A stretch of 64,000 bases of DNA from Pleurocapsa sp. CCALA 161 (GCF_003003995.1 NZ_PVWF01000012.1:1-64000), one strand, 5' to 3'; shown: positions 7,114 to 16,247, numbered from the stretch's first letter. The notes: generated from the sequence alone by a model not told the origin. Made by a program: numbers and translations.

Positions 7114-10100
7114 TCAGCAATTATTGACGATTTTCTCGATTAGAGCAATAGCTTTCTCTATTGGGATAAATACTCTTTGCTGCCAGGAGATGCGTTCGCT
7201 AGTGCAGCCTATGGCTATTAACTGCTGATAAACTGAATCATTCCAGCCCATCACTTCAATACGTTCGCTACCCATTACTTTAGAAAGCCTGAGTCTTAAT
7301 ATATCTGTAACTTTAGCAGCCTGTCCGCCGATAACTCGCTGGTAGATTGTTTCGGGTGTAGTTTCAATTTCTTGATTAAACTCTTTAAAGACATTCTCTA
7401 TTGAGTAATCTGAAATTACGCGACCGAGAATCGCTTCGCCATCATCGGTAACAATGCGTCTAACTTTTAAATCTCCCTGTAAGCGATCCCAGATTGGTAG
7501 CAACAAGCCGCTAATGATGTAGTAGCTAGTGGTACTGTATTTTGGTAGCTCATTTAGTCTTAACTGCCATAGACGTGAAAACTCTGCTTCTGTAATCGGT
7601 TTCCAGTTTGATTGTTGAAATTTTGCTAATTCCTGTTTAGATACAGAGTCTGGACGCTTAAGATGGATCTGCTCGATGCTTTTGCCAGTTTTGGCACAGG
7701 TTTCACTCCAAATAGGAACCGCATAAGCAACGTTATTCGATCTTTCATTAAAAACTAGCTGTGCGGTAGAATGTTGTGTTACTTCAACCAGAGCCTGCTG
7801 GAAGCTGGTATATTCAATAATATTTTCTTGAATTACTCGGTTGGCGACAGTTTTGGCTTTTGATTCAGAATCTTGCCAGAGATCTGATTTCTCTACTACT
7901 TGAATGCTGTGGGCATTGATTGTTTCTACTCCAGTTTGATAGTGGCCTGATTCTTTTGCTTCTGCGATATTTTCTTTGATGCGGCGATCGAGATGTTCAA
8001 ACAGATAATTTTGTAGATCTACTTCAAGTGCCAGTAAACGATTGAGAAAACGATTCATTGGAGGAGTAGGCAGTAAGGCTCCTTCATACTGCAAATGTAG
8101 TCCAGTTTTGGCTTCTAAAGTTTCTAGGCTACACTCAGGCAATGCTCCAAGTCTGATTTGGCTAATCAAGGTTGATAATGCAGCTTGAGCGTATTCATTA
8201 TTTAAGCTGTCTTCTGCTTTAAATAGACCGTTATTGCCTGTTTCTGCTTGACCTTTGGTGATGGCTCCAAGAGTTGCCAGTCTTTGAGCTATCGAACTGG
8301 TAAATCGCTTTTGTCCTTTAACATCAGTTGTTACCAGAATATAGACTGGAGGCTGCGCCTGGTGAGAGCGGTGAGAGCGCCCAAAGCCTTGAATTGCATC
8401 AGTTGCGTTCCAGCCAGACTCGACTAGATAGTGCTTGCGCAGACGCTGATTGGGAATTTTTAGTGAGGCATGATAAGAGCGTCCCGTTCCTCCTGACTTG
8501 GAGAATGTGAGAATTTGTACTTCATCATTTTGGAACTTCTCAGCATCAGCGATATTGGCATTTTGATCTCGCTTTTTGGCGCGAATTTTAGTTTGTTCAT
8601 TATCCTCATATTTTTCTAGCCTTAATGAGCGACCAGTTATTTCTGCTATATTTTCGTAGCCGAAGTAGAAGATTATTTGATCTAAAGCTGAATGGATGGT
8701 TGGTAGCTCCATAATCTTGATAATTAATGCTTCTTTGAGCATCACAGCCTCTTGATTGAGGATTTTATTATCTTGAGCGTCTTTGGCATAGCTGGTATAG
8801 GTATGACCGTCTTGTTCAATAGTTTCCATTAGGTACACTGGGAAGCTGTTGTTGAGAAAGTCTAGGATGTAAGATCTAGGGGAAATATCGATTTTAAGAT
8901 CGTTCCACTCCTCAACTGGGATTGCCTCTAAAGTTCTTTGCAGCATAGCTTCATTAGTTGACGTAATCTGAAGAATTGGCGCAAATCCTGCGGCTATATC
9001 TGCCTCTATTGCGGCAATTAAACTGGGACTGCTCATGGAGATCAATAGCTGATTGAAAAATCTTTGCTTGATTGATTCAAAAGCTGAGTAAGCTGTGCCT
9101 TGGGCAGCAGTTAAAGAGCTTTCTTCATTAGTGCAAGTACAGCTAAGTGCTTCGCTTATATTGTTGTGAATGATTTCAAAAGCTTTGGCATATTGGTTAT
9201 AAATTTCAACCTGTTCTGGTGTTAGTTTATGTTCGAGGGTTTGATATTCAATTCCTTGGTAGCTAAGAGATCTGGCTAGATATAGTCCTTGAGCTTTAAG
9301 TTCTCGTGAGATTATCTCCATGGCGGCAATACCGCTATTGCCGATTTTCTCGATAAATACTTTGCGATCGCTAAAAGCACTGTTTTGAGTCCCCCATAGA
9401 CCTAAACGTTCGGCATAGGCTAAGTTTTGGATTTTACTGGCTCCTGTGGCACTGACGTACATAATTCTGGCATTGGGTAGCTGATGCTGAATCCTCAGTC
9501 CTGCTAATCCCTGAAGACTAGCTTTTTGCGTCCCTCTAGTACCTTTAGTGGGCAAAGCTCCTGCCATGGCGTGACACTCATCAAAGGCAATGATCCCAGC
9601 AAAATCTTCTCCAAGCCAGTCGATAATTTGCTTTAGGCGTGACTGATTTTTGGTGGTTTCTGGTCTAGCTAAGGTGCGGTATGTTGTGAACAGGATGCCT
9701 TCATTTAGATCGATCTTTTGGTTTGGTTTAAAGCTTGATTGGCAGATGATTTGTTCTGATTTACCGCCTAAATCCTGCCAGTCTCGACGGGCATCCTCGA
9801 TTAAATTGGGGGATATTGAGAGCCAAACTGCTTTAGTTCTTCCCTGGAGCCAATTATCTAAAATTACTCCTGCTATTTGTCTACCTTTGCCAATTCCAGT
9901 ACCGTCTCCACAAAGATATCCTTGCCGTTCTTGACGAGCATCAGGTTCGGCATATGGGTAATGACGCACTTTATTATTTTCATCAATCTTGACCCATTTA
10001 TTGAGTAGTTTACTATGGGCTTCTCCTGCTCTGATGATGGTTTCAAGCTGAATATCTGAAAGTATTCCCTGTTCAATAATCTGTTTGGGCAACAGCGGCT

Positions 10101-11406
10101 GATAGCTACAGCTTGGGGACTGAATTGATGCCATGGCGATGGATTCTACTGCATCTGTAGGATGGCTTTGGCAACCAGACAGTTTTATCCCCTCAATTTG
10201 GTAGGGAGCAAAGAGTCCTTGGGGTTGGCTCAGTTCTTTATTCCAGTGATTTTGGATATATTTAACTGGTTCGACTTCGCTCCAGTTGACTTTTGCTTCA
10301 GTTTTAGCTTCCACCTCTACTTTGGGAACAGTTATTGCAGTTCGGGGAAATGGAATTATATTGGTCGTTTTTGGAACAGAACTTAGATCGAATAGACTTT
10401 CTTGTTCTACTATGGGAGCAGCTTTAGCTGCGATCTTTAACTGCTTTGATCTAGGTGGCACTTGAGCTATTATTTGGCTTAAGTCGGTCAAATTCATGCA
10501 GGGCATGGTTTCTATGAATTGCCGAGGGCTAGCGACTGGAATTTTATCGATTACTGTAATTCTTGTATCCACGGTAGTGCCTTGCTTGGCATATATATTT
10601 CCCTCTACACCAACTGAGGCGATCACAGTTGCTTTGGACTGTAGCTGGTCAAATTTTCTGCGCCAAATCGGATTGTTTGGTCGGATAGAATCTTGGCAAA
10701 TCATCACTAATCTTCCGTAAGGTTCTAATCGGTTTAACGCGCTATTTAGATGTTCAAATATTACGCTAGAGCCTTTAACATCACGGTTGAGATAGCTAGA
10801 AAAGGGCGGGTTCATTAGCACTACCGTGGGTCTTACCCCAGGATTTAAGCGATCGTTAATCTGCTCGGCATTATGCTGGGACACTCTGGCTTCGCAAAAC
10901 AGATTATCTAAAGCTGCCGCTCGCAGGGGATCGATTTCATTGAGAACCAACTCATAGCAGTTCATGGCGGCAAATACTGCTAGTAATCCGTTTCCAGCAG
11001 AAGGTTCGAGGACAATATCCTGATTGTTTATTTGAGCTGCTTGATTGGCAAGATAAGATAAAGTGACTGGAGTAGAAAATTGCTGTAGTTTTTCTGATTT
11101 ATCGCTGCGTTTGTTGTGGGCCGTATAGAGTTTTTCTAGACCAATTAAATCTTCTAAATTTACTTGGGAATTTTGGCGTTGATAGCTAATTAGGTAGTTG
11201 ACCAGACCAATCTCTACTGCTTCATAGGCTTCTTTCCAAACCCAATACCCATCAGCATCAGAACCGCCGCAAGCTTCAGTCATGATGGTTTTTAACTGAT
11301 AGACCGATACTTTTTCTTGGCGCTGGAAACTTTTATAAATTAAAGCCCCGGCATTAATCAAGCTGTTGATTTTGCTAGGGACTAGATTAGAATATTGTGC
11401 CTGCAT
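7114..11406 (-). CDS. N6-methyltransferase plus strawberry-notch helicase (DarB-like)
   Basis: A 1430-residue two-part protein. The N-terminal part is an adenine methyltransferase: QQFSTPVTLSYLA (109-121), VLEPSAGNGLLAVFAA (132-147) and LMNPPFSSYL (197-206). The second part is a superfamily 2 ATPase of the strawberry-notch type: CGDGTGIGKGRQIAG near residue 500, FDECHAM near 610, SATGASKIQNLAYA, SKSGGTGRSYHA and IQGFGRSHRSHQ near 1010. Phage P1 DarB has the same order of domains and protects incoming DNA against type I restriction, so an antirestriction role during conjugation is a reasonable inference. It heads a minus-strand cluster with the DndC-like gene, which suggests linked DNA modification. 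An alternative role is in plasmid replication or transcription. Confidence 0.85.
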   Translation of the reverse strand: MQAQYSNLVPSKINSLINAGALIYKSFQRQEKVSVYQLKTIMTEACGGSDADGYWVWKEAYEAVEIGLVNYLISYQRQNSQVNLEDLIGLEKLYTAHNKRSDKSEKLQQFSTPVTLSYLANQAAQINNQDIVLEPSAGNGLLAVFAAMNCYELVLNEIDPLRAAALDNLFCEARVSQHNAEQINDRLNPGVRPTVVLMNPPFSSYLNRDVKGSSVIFEHLNSALNRLEPYGRLVMICQDSIRPNNPIWRRKFDQLQSKATVIASVGVEGNIYAKQGTTVDTRITVIDKIPVASPRQFIETMPCMNLTDLSQIIAQVPPRSKQLKIAAKAAPIVEQESLFDLSSVPKTTNIIPFPRTAITVPKVEVEAKTEAKVNWSEVEPVKYIQNHWNKELSQPQGLFAPYQIEGIKLSGCQSHPTDAVESIAMASIQSPSCSYQPLLPKQIIEQGILSDIQLETIIRAGEAHSKLLNKWVKIDENNKVRHYPYAEPDARQERQGYLCGDGTGIGKGRQIAGVILDNWLQGRTKAVWLSISPNLIEDARRDWQDLGGKSEQIICQSSFKPNQKIDLNEGILFTTYRTLARPETTKNQSRLKQIIDWLGEDFAGIIAFDECHAMAGALPTKGTRGTQKASLQGLAGLRIQHQLPNARIMYVSATGASKIQNLAYAERLGLWGTQNSAFSDRKVFIEKIGNSGIAAMEIISRELKAQGLYLARSLSYQGIEYQTLEHKLTPEQVEIYNQYAKAFEIIHNNISEALSCTCTNEESSLTAAQGTAYSAFESIKQRFFNQLLISMSSPSLIAAIEADIAAGFAPILQITSTNEAMLQRTLEAIPVEEWNDLKIDISPRSYILDFLNNSFPVYLMETIEQDGHTYTSYAKDAQDNKILNQEAVMLKEALIIKIMELPTIHSALDQIIFYFGYENIAEITGRSLRLEKYEDNEQTKIRAKKRDQNANIADAEKFQNDEVQILTFSKSGGTGRSYHASLKIPNQRLRKHYLVESGWNATDAIQGFGRSHRSHQAQPPVYILVTTDVKGQKRFTSSIAQRLATLGAITKGQAETGNNGLFKAEDSLNNEYAQAALSTLISQIRLGALPECSLETLEAKTGLHLQYEGALLPTPPMNRFLNRLLALEVDLQNYLFEHLDRRIKENIAEAKESGHYQTGVETINAHSIQVVEKSDLWQDSESKAKTVANRVIQENIIEYTSFQQALVEVTQHSTAQLVFNERSNNVAYAVPIWSETCAKTGKSIEQIHLKRPDSVSKQELAKFQQSNWKPITEAEFSRLWQLRLNELPKYSTTSYYIISGLLLPIWDRLQGDLKVRRIVTDDGEAILGRVISDYSIENVFKEFNQEIETTPETIYQRVIGGQAAKVTDILRLRLSKVMGSERIEVMGWNDSVYQQLIAIGCTSERISWQQRVFIPIEKAIALIEKIVNNC

Positions 11407-11412
11407 AAGTTA

Positions 11413-11646
11413 TTAGTTCGGATATAATTTTCCGACTAAGTTCGCAGAACTTGTCTTATGGCAATAGTTTTCTTGTATTTGATAGTGAGGACAAATCTTG
11501 GCAAAATTGTCATTTTGTTGCCAGGTATTCCACGTAGCTTGGTTTATGTCTGCGTCACAGTCGTGAGGATAAGATTCTGGTTCAAAGAAGGTTTCAGCAA
11601 TTAATTCGCCAGCAAACCAGCAACAGTCTTCCCAGGACTTTTCTAT
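11413..11646 (-). CDS. Possible small protein with ATA start
   Basis: An open frame of 77 codons that uses ATA (11644-11646) in place of ATG, preceded by a perfect AGGAGG with four-base spacing. It overlaps the last bases of the upstream gene (GAATCATAG). The predicted product is rich in Trp, Cys and acidic residues (SWEDCCWFAGELIAETFF, then YPHDCDADINQATW) and looks like a genuine protein rather than a shadow frame. The alternative is a frameshift that joins it to the upstream 71-residue protein. No family is recognised. Confidence 0.45.
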   Translation of the reverse strand: MEKSWEDCCWFAGELIAETFFEPESYPHDCDADINQATWNTWQQNDNFAKICPHYQIQENYCHKTSSANLVGKLYPN

Positions 11647-11858
11647 GATTCCTCCTGACGGTAAAGAACGATCGCTCGGTTAATATTTGCCTCAATTCTG
11701 GGAGACACTTGAGGGTTGGTGGTAAAGTCTTCCAGATATTCTTCGGCTGCTTCGGCGATAAACCCAGCGATTACATCTGCGGGAATGTCTGCATTATCCG
11801 TGTAGAGATAATTTTCGGCGGCATCGTTTACTTGGTCTTTTGTTAATGGTGTTTGCAT
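11643..11858 (-). CDS. Small acidic hypothetical protein
   Basis: A 71-residue protein starting MQTPLTKDQVNDAAENYL, acidic and probably all-helical. I chose the ATG at 11858; a longer frame begins at 11894 but runs through two palindromes that look regulatory (TGGCGATA...TATCGCCA at 11862-11880 and AAATTGC...GCAATTT just beyond). It is followed with a short overlap by the ATA-start frame and then the strawberry-notch gene, so it probably leads that operon. No domain is recognised. Confidence 0.6.
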   Translation of the reverse strand: MQTPLTKDQVNDAAENYLYTDNADIPADVIAGFIAEAAEEYLEDFTTNPQVSPRIEANINRAIVLYRQEES

Positions 11859-11988
11859 AGGTGGCGATAAAATATCGCCAAATTGCGAATGCAATTTCCG
11901 CTAATCAAGTTCTTGCTTTGATCGGGATTGATTTGTTGATTGCTCTTTAGCCGCATCTACTTGTCCGCATGTAGGAGAGCCAGCAGGG

Positions 11989-13083
11989 TTAAGCAACACA
12001 TAGTCCATTACTCCTTCTTAACAAATTTGTTTTTGACACAGAAAATTGCCCTAGTCGTTTCCAACTAACGTTATAAATACTGACTACTTTATTTACTTCT
12101 GAATAGCCGCCGATATAACCTTTGACAGTTTTCTTGCCTTTGGTTGTAATCACTAAATCTCCACTTCTAAAACCAAATGGCGTAACCGTTCCACCTTTTC
12201 GCTTTCTAATACCTCCTTTGCTCTTGTTTTCAAAGTGTAATTGTCTTCGATATAACTGAGGGCGAGATATTACTTTGAATGGTGCGTTACTTAACTGGAT
12301 TGAACCAACCCAGTGATGACCATGACTATTAACAGATCGAAAAGGCTTGTACTGAATAAATCTACTAGCTGCGAGGCTTATACCATCATTGGCATGGGTA
12401 GATACATCTTGGATAGATTTATCGTCTTTGTTTTTAGCCAAGCCTAGATGTTTTCTAATGTTGCTAGTCTTCCAACCTTCTAGTCTATGAGTTGATGCAA
12501 TGGTAGGTAGTTGTTTTAGCATCCACTTCTGACCTACCATTACAGGCGAGAAACCTTTATTGCCTTTTGCTTTGACATATTCATATACGATTTCAGCGAC
12601 AGGAAATAATTTGGCTAACTCTTTGACAATGCGTAATTCCAACTGGCGATTAGCTCGAATACTTGGAGGTAGCTTACTGCCCCTGCGATTGTCGAATCTC
12701 TTCTCTCTATGCGCTCTATTAACAAAAGGAATATTATGATTAATTCTTCTGCCACGTCTAGCGCGACGTAGTATTTTCTGAGTTTGTTTTCTAGCAATTA
12801 CTCGCTTGAATGGCAACAGCACATGAGCAGTAAATAGAACTGCTTTACTACTGACTGCTGCTATGCCAGAAAACAATTTGCCTGGATCTATACCTACTAC
12901 TATCTTTTGAGTTTCAGTACCACTTGGTTCTACAAGTAGTTGAACACAGAAAATCTTAAGGTTGTTCCATACTGGTTTTGCTTTGCCAGCAGCTATCCAT
13001 TTTCTAGCTCGGACGCTAGTTGTAGGCATTAACGGTTCACCTGATGGTGATAAAACTGGTACTCGTATCTTTTCTGTTGTCAT
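11989..13083 (-). CDS. isrB: IsrB-type RuvC nuclease (HNH-less IscB relative)
   Basis: A 364-residue RNA-guided-nuclease relative. The order is: PLMP-type N-terminus (VPVLSPSGEPLMP, residues 8-20), RuvC-I with GIDPG (Asp66), an arginine-rich bridge helix (about 100-133, RRARRGRR), RuvC-II with VYEYV (Glu168), RuvC-III with HANDGISLA (Asp233) and a C-terminal domain ending near KTNLLRRSNG. Only about 60 residues separate RuvC-II and RuvC-III, too few for an HNH insert. That makes this IsrB-like rather than IscB-like, and the length agrees. IsrB enzymes are guided by a long omega RNA encoded upstream; the 380-base structured spacer before this start fits. No tnpA is adjacent. All three RuvC acids are present, so the nuclease looks intact. 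Confidence 0.85.
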   Translation of the reverse strand: MTTEKIRVPVLSPSGEPLMPTTSVRARKWIAAGKAKPVWNNLKIFCVQLLVEPSGTETQKIVVGIDPGKLFSGIAAVSSKAVLFTAHVLLPFKRVIARKQTQKILRRARRGRRINHNIPFVNRAHREKRFDNRRGSKLPPSIRANRQLELRIVKELAKLFPVAEIVYEYVKAKGNKGFSPVMVGQKWMLKQLPTIASTHRLEGWKTSNIRKHLGLAKNKDDKSIQDVSTHANDGISLAASRFIQYKPFRSVNSHGHHWVGSIQLSNAPFKVISRPQLYRRQLHFENKSKGGIRKRKGGTVTPFGFRSGDLVITTKGKKTVKGYIGGYSEVNKVVSIYNVSWKRLGQFSVSKTNLLRRSNGLCVA

Positions 13084-13410
13084 AGGTATAACCCCTAATA
13101 ATAGACGTCGCGTTTTTTGTCCTAAAGGATAAGCTTCGCAAATGGGAAGCTTGCCACAAAAAAGCCAACTAGTTGTGTGTCCCTTCCAGCACTTAATCCA
13201 AAATGTCCCTTCTTCAGGCGACTACTCCCAGTAGTCTTGTAGATAAACTGCACGGCGGAAGCCTTCTTCCGCCGTGCAGTCGTTGACCAACCGAGGGAAG
13301 TGGCTGGCAGTACGTATCAGGATTAAGCTCGTGCTGTAGTGCAATTCTTAGTCGCTAACTGGGTTTAGCAAGCCCAGGCTCTCCCGAAGGGAAGCGTCGG
13401 GTAATTGACA
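13084..13410 (-). ncRNA. Probable omega RNA of the IsrB locus
   Basis: A non-coding stretch directly upstream of isrB with strong structure. There is a 14-bp perfect hairpin with a 4-base loop (13248-13279), a 7-bp perfect hairpin GACTACT-CCC-AGTAGTC (13220-13236), and a long-range pairing between 13188-13199 (AGCACTTAATCC) and 13320-13335 (GGATTAAG...GTGCT). This length, density of structure and position match omega RNAs. The guide should lie at the far (high-coordinate) end, around 13390-13440, where the inserted element meets flanking DNA. The exact 5' end is not determined. Its 3' part includes a dispersed repeat (13120-13155). Confidence 0.7.
13120..13155. repeat. Dispersed palindromic repeat
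   Basis: TCCTAAAGGATAAGCTTCGC followed by an inverted GGAAGCTTGCC. It shares the CCTAAAGGAT...CTTCGC block with the copies at 5253, 42247, 42781 and 46851, and lies between the IsrB start and the structured RNA core. Confidence 0.55.
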
Positions 13411-13466
13411 ATCAATTCGCATTGTTGATCCCATATTTCTATGCTTTCTTCATGGTTTATTTTGAG

Positions 13467-14597
13467 TTATTTCCTTACTTGAACTGGCATGATTATATGT
13501 TGGGCTGGCTCTGGAACTAGGTTCTGAATCTCAATGGGTTGGTTTGGCTGATTTATCAATATTTTAACTTCACTCCCTGGTAGAGATTTTAAAGATTTGA
13601 GCAGATAATCATGGTTCAAGGTTATGGTTTGAGCTTGAATATTTCCTAGCAAGTATCCTGATTGAGTTTGATTGCCGTTGGCGATGCCAGGTGTTTGAGC
13701 CTGAATATTTATTTGCTGTTGACTTGGGCTGATGGTGATACTTACTAAGTTATCTTGGGCAACGCTATTTACTAGAGTTAGGTTTTTAATCATCTGCTGG
13801 CGATCGACAATAGCCTGAATTTCAAACTCGTCAGGGATTAGCTTCTCGTATTGAGGATAATTTCCTAAGATTTGGTTACAAGTAAGGACAAATTTGTCCG
13901 TTGAGAACTCAACCAAAGTTTCGTCGAAAGTCAGAGTTATTATGCTGGAGTAATCGGCTTTGAGCAGAGTACTCAGCAGGTTCATTGTCTTGCTTTGAAT
14001 TATCAACTCAAATTCTTTTGCTGTATTATCTAAATCTACTTCCGTTTCCAAAGCCGCTAGCTGATGTGCGTCTGTGGCGCAGAACTTGAGCAGTTGGCGT
14101 TTGTTTTCTCTGACTAGCTTGAGATTGATTCCAGTTAGAATTTGTTTTGAGAGTTCTTTTGAAGCACAGTGTAAGGTTTGCTCGATTCCAGCTAGTAAAT
14201 TTTCCCGCTTCAATTTGATTGAAATAGATTTAGATTCTAGCTGTGGCAGGGTGATAAATTCATTAGCAGAGATAGTCTTCAAGCAAATTGTTACAGAATC
14301 ACTTTTGATTATTAACTGGTCTTTGTGCAGCAAAATCTCTATTGCTTTGTTCTTAATTTTTTCTACTAGGTTTTTTAAGTCCCAGGCACAAACGGTTATT
14401 TGTGCGTCTTTTGAGACTTGAGCTTCTAGGGTCAAGCAAACTAATTGACTGCCATCAAAGGTAGTTAGTTTTAACTCGTTTTTCCTGGCTTCAAGCAGAA
14501 CGTTATTGAGGATTGATGGCTGAAGATTTCTTTTGAGATTGCTGCAAACTATGATTAAAGCAGTTTGTAAGCTGTAGGTGTTAATTATTAGTTGCAT
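13467..14597 (-). CDS. dnaN: DNA polymerase III beta sliding clamp
   Basis: About 376 residues, the usual length of DnaN. Recognisable clamp features include KFCATDAHQLAALE, matching the conserved ATDGHRLA block of domain 2, and the C-terminal IIMPVQVRK, matching the IMPMR-type end of chromosomal clamps. The ATG at 14597 (MQLIINTYSLQ) is preferred because an 11-codon extension to 14630 would overlap the upstream gene further; even so the two genes overlap by 17 bases and are probably coupled. The clamp tethers the replicative polymerase. A plasmid copy next to a primase-like gene suggests the plasmid supplies part of its own replisome or of conjugative strand synthesis. Confidence 0.88.
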   Translation of the reverse strand: MQLIINTYSLQTALIIVCSNLKRNLQPSILNNVLLEARKNELKLTTFDGSQLVCLTLEAQVSKDAQITVCAWDLKNLVEKIKNKAIEILLHKDQLIIKSDSVTICLKTISANEFITLPQLESKSISIKLKRENLLAGIEQTLHCASKELSKQILTGINLKLVRENKRQLLKFCATDAHQLAALETEVDLDNTAKEFELIIQSKTMNLLSTLLKADYSSIITLTFDETLVEFSTDKFVLTCNQILGNYPQYEKLIPDEFEIQAIVDRQQMIKNLTLVNSVAQDNLVSITISPSQQQINIQAQTPGIANGNQTQSGYLLGNIQAQTITLNHDYLLKSLKSLPGSEVKILINQPNQPIEIQNLVPEPAQHIIMPVQVRK

Positions 14598-15759
14598 GGT
14601 TAATGTATTTATTTTTGCTTGGTTTAACAAACTTTTTGGCGATTGCGAAAAATTCCTCTAGGGAGATGATTTCAAATTCGCGATCGTATTCGTCGATATC
14701 TCCTTGAGATTTAGTAATCTGTCCCCACCAGGCAACCTTTAGTTCATAGCCATAGTCGATAATTAGAGCGGCAGCTTTTTGATACTGGATTAATACCAAT
14801 CGATTGAGGACTGCACCAGCATCGGCATAGAACAAGACACGATTGCTATTCGTTAGCAGACTTGCTCGATCAAGATAGACTTTTAACTGTTGGGGAGAAC
14901 TGGCAAACATCCCGCCACTGGCACCGATAACTACTTGGTTGAGTTTATTGGCAGTATGAATTGCTTTGAAGCCCACGCCTTCAACGATACCTATATAGCT
15001 AGATTTGATTTCATCAATGGGCAGGTAGAAGCCAAGGGGAATTTCTTCGTATTCTTTTAAATGAACGCTAAACTCTGCTGATTTTGCCCAGAGATAGCGT
15101 AAATTAGTAGCAAAATCCAAACGAGTTTGCCAGCCTAAATATTGCTGTCGCTCATTGCGGATGGGGATTAGTAACCCGCTATACTTATTTACTAAAGACA
15201 AGCCATCAGGGGATATTCCTGCCAAACAAGGACTAACTTTATTGGTTAGCTTTTGCTTGTAGTCTAAAGATTTAAACTGATAATATACCTGATGGCGATC
15301 GCTAAAGCCTCTTTGGTACAGAGCTTGTTTGTGTTTTGCCTTTAGCTTTAGCTGTTGAAGTAGCTTAGATATTTCAAGATCTCTTTCTTCAATAGAAAGT
15401 AGATTTTGATAATTAACTTGTTCGATTTGTCTGACTAATCTTGGCTTTGACCTGGCTATAACTTTTTTGAGCTGATGGTTGTTAGAACTTTGATGTAAGA
15501 ATTCAGACCAGATTACTGAAAGTTCTGCCGAAAGTTCTTGGGTTATATATTTACCCCACAGCAGATTATGAGTTTCACCACAGTATTTATATCCAGGTAA
15601 ATCTCCGCGATAATTCATGCAGAAATACTGCATATCTATTTTTTCTTCTCCACCGGGAAGATCGAACGTGGTAATTTTGCTTTTGCAGCGATATTTAGTA
15701 TTACCGCAGCAGGGACATGGATTATGTCGATTGCAGGCAAAAAAGGGATTTTTTGCCAT
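14581..15759 (-). CDS. Primase-like protein: zinc finger plus Toprim
   Basis: A 392-residue protein. The N-terminus has a zinc-binding cluster (CPCCGNTKYRCKS, then YFCMNYRGDLPGYKYC, residues 15-60) as in primase zinc domains. A middle part LLIPIRNERQQYLGWQTRL resembles the DnaG-type region before Toprim. The Toprim-like part has IGIVEGVGFKAI (conserved Glu), YADAGAV and GDIDEYD (acidic triad). No helicase P-loop is seen, so it is primase-only or Toprim-only. It is the middle gene of a three-gene operon (SWIM protein, this gene, clamp) with overlapping ends. A role in priming plasmid replication or the transferred strand is inferred. Confidence 0.72.
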   Translation of the reverse strand: MAKNPFFACNRHNPCPCCGNTKYRCKSKITTFDLPGGEEKIDMQYFCMNYRGDLPGYKYCGETHNLLWGKYITQELSAELSVIWSEFLHQSSNNHQLKKVIARSKPRLVRQIEQVNYQNLLSIEERDLEISKLLQQLKLKAKHKQALYQRGFSDRHQVYYQFKSLDYKQKLTNKVSPCLAGISPDGLSLVNKYSGLLIPIRNERQQYLGWQTRLDFATNLRYLWAKSAEFSVHLKEYEEIPLGFYLPIDEIKSSYIGIVEGVGFKAIHTANKLNQVVIGASGGMFASSPQQLKVYLDRASLLTNSNRVLFYADAGAVLNRLVLIQYQKAAALIIDYGYELKVAWWGQITKSQGDIDEYDREFEIISLEEFFAIAKKFVKPSKNKYINHATNN

Positions 15760-16202
15760 TATGCTGCAACTTTATTTTTTATCAGGTATTCACCAAGATT
15801 TTGATAACCTAATTCTCTTAGTACTCTGTAACCATGCTTGCAGCAGCCGCTGCCGAACTGCTCCTGCTGTTTCTGGAAATCTCGGCATTTACATTCAACT
15901 CCAATGTCAGTTACTCGCACGGGATACTTTGAGTTAGTTTCCAGATTGGAAACTAGATATACGTTGCCGTATTTAGTTGTATTCAGTTTGAGATTTTTGC
16001 TTCTTTCTTGTCTGCTTGTAGCAAAGTCTTCGGTAAATAAGCGAGTAGGCAATATATACTCTTGCTGCTTGGTTTTTACCGTAACAGTCATATTGTCGTT
16101 AACTTTGACTAAAGATACCGTTAAAGCAGGTATCTTTAAAATTCGTTCGGCAGCACTTGCAGAGAAGATGAAGTTGATTTGATTAATTTTATGAGAGTTC
16201 AT
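15759..16202 (-). CDS. SWIM zinc-finger protein
   Basis: A 147-residue protein. The region VECKCRDFQ...SGCCKHGYRVL (about residues 108-135) fits the SWIM pattern C-x-C-x(n)-C-x-H, a small zinc-binding motif that binds DNA or protein partners. The N-terminal 100 residues look like a small beta-rich domain. The start ATG at 16202 follows a 10-bp inverted repeat. The stop overlaps the primase-like ATG by one base (TAATG type), so it leads the operon SWIM, primase-like, clamp. Its role is probably accessory to DNA binding in that operon. Confidence 0.7.
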   Translation of the reverse strand: MNSHKINQINFIFSASAAERILKIPALTVSLVKVNDNMTVTVKTKQQEYILPTRLFTEDFATSRQERSKNLKLNTTKYGNVYLVSNLETNSKYPVRVTDIGVECKCRDFQKQQEQFGSGCCKHGYRVLRELGYQNLGEYLIKNKVAA

Positions 16203-16230
16203 GTTGTTTTAATGTTTTTTTTAAAACAAC
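16203..16230. promoter_or_regulatory. Inverted repeat before the SWIM-primase-clamp operon
   Basis: GTTGTTTTAA and TTAAAACAAC form perfect 10-base arms separated by 8 bases, ending directly before the ATG of the SWIM gene. The position suits an operator or a translation-controlling hairpin. No regulator can be assigned. Confidence 0.45.
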
Positions 16231-16247
16231 AGTGAAACTGATCCCCT

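Noticed and set aside
11989-13083. Complete IscB with HNH domain, or Cas9
   Set aside because: Only about 60 residues separate RuvC-II and RuvC-III and no H-N-H motif is present; the protein is also far too short for Cas9. No CRISPR array is visible.
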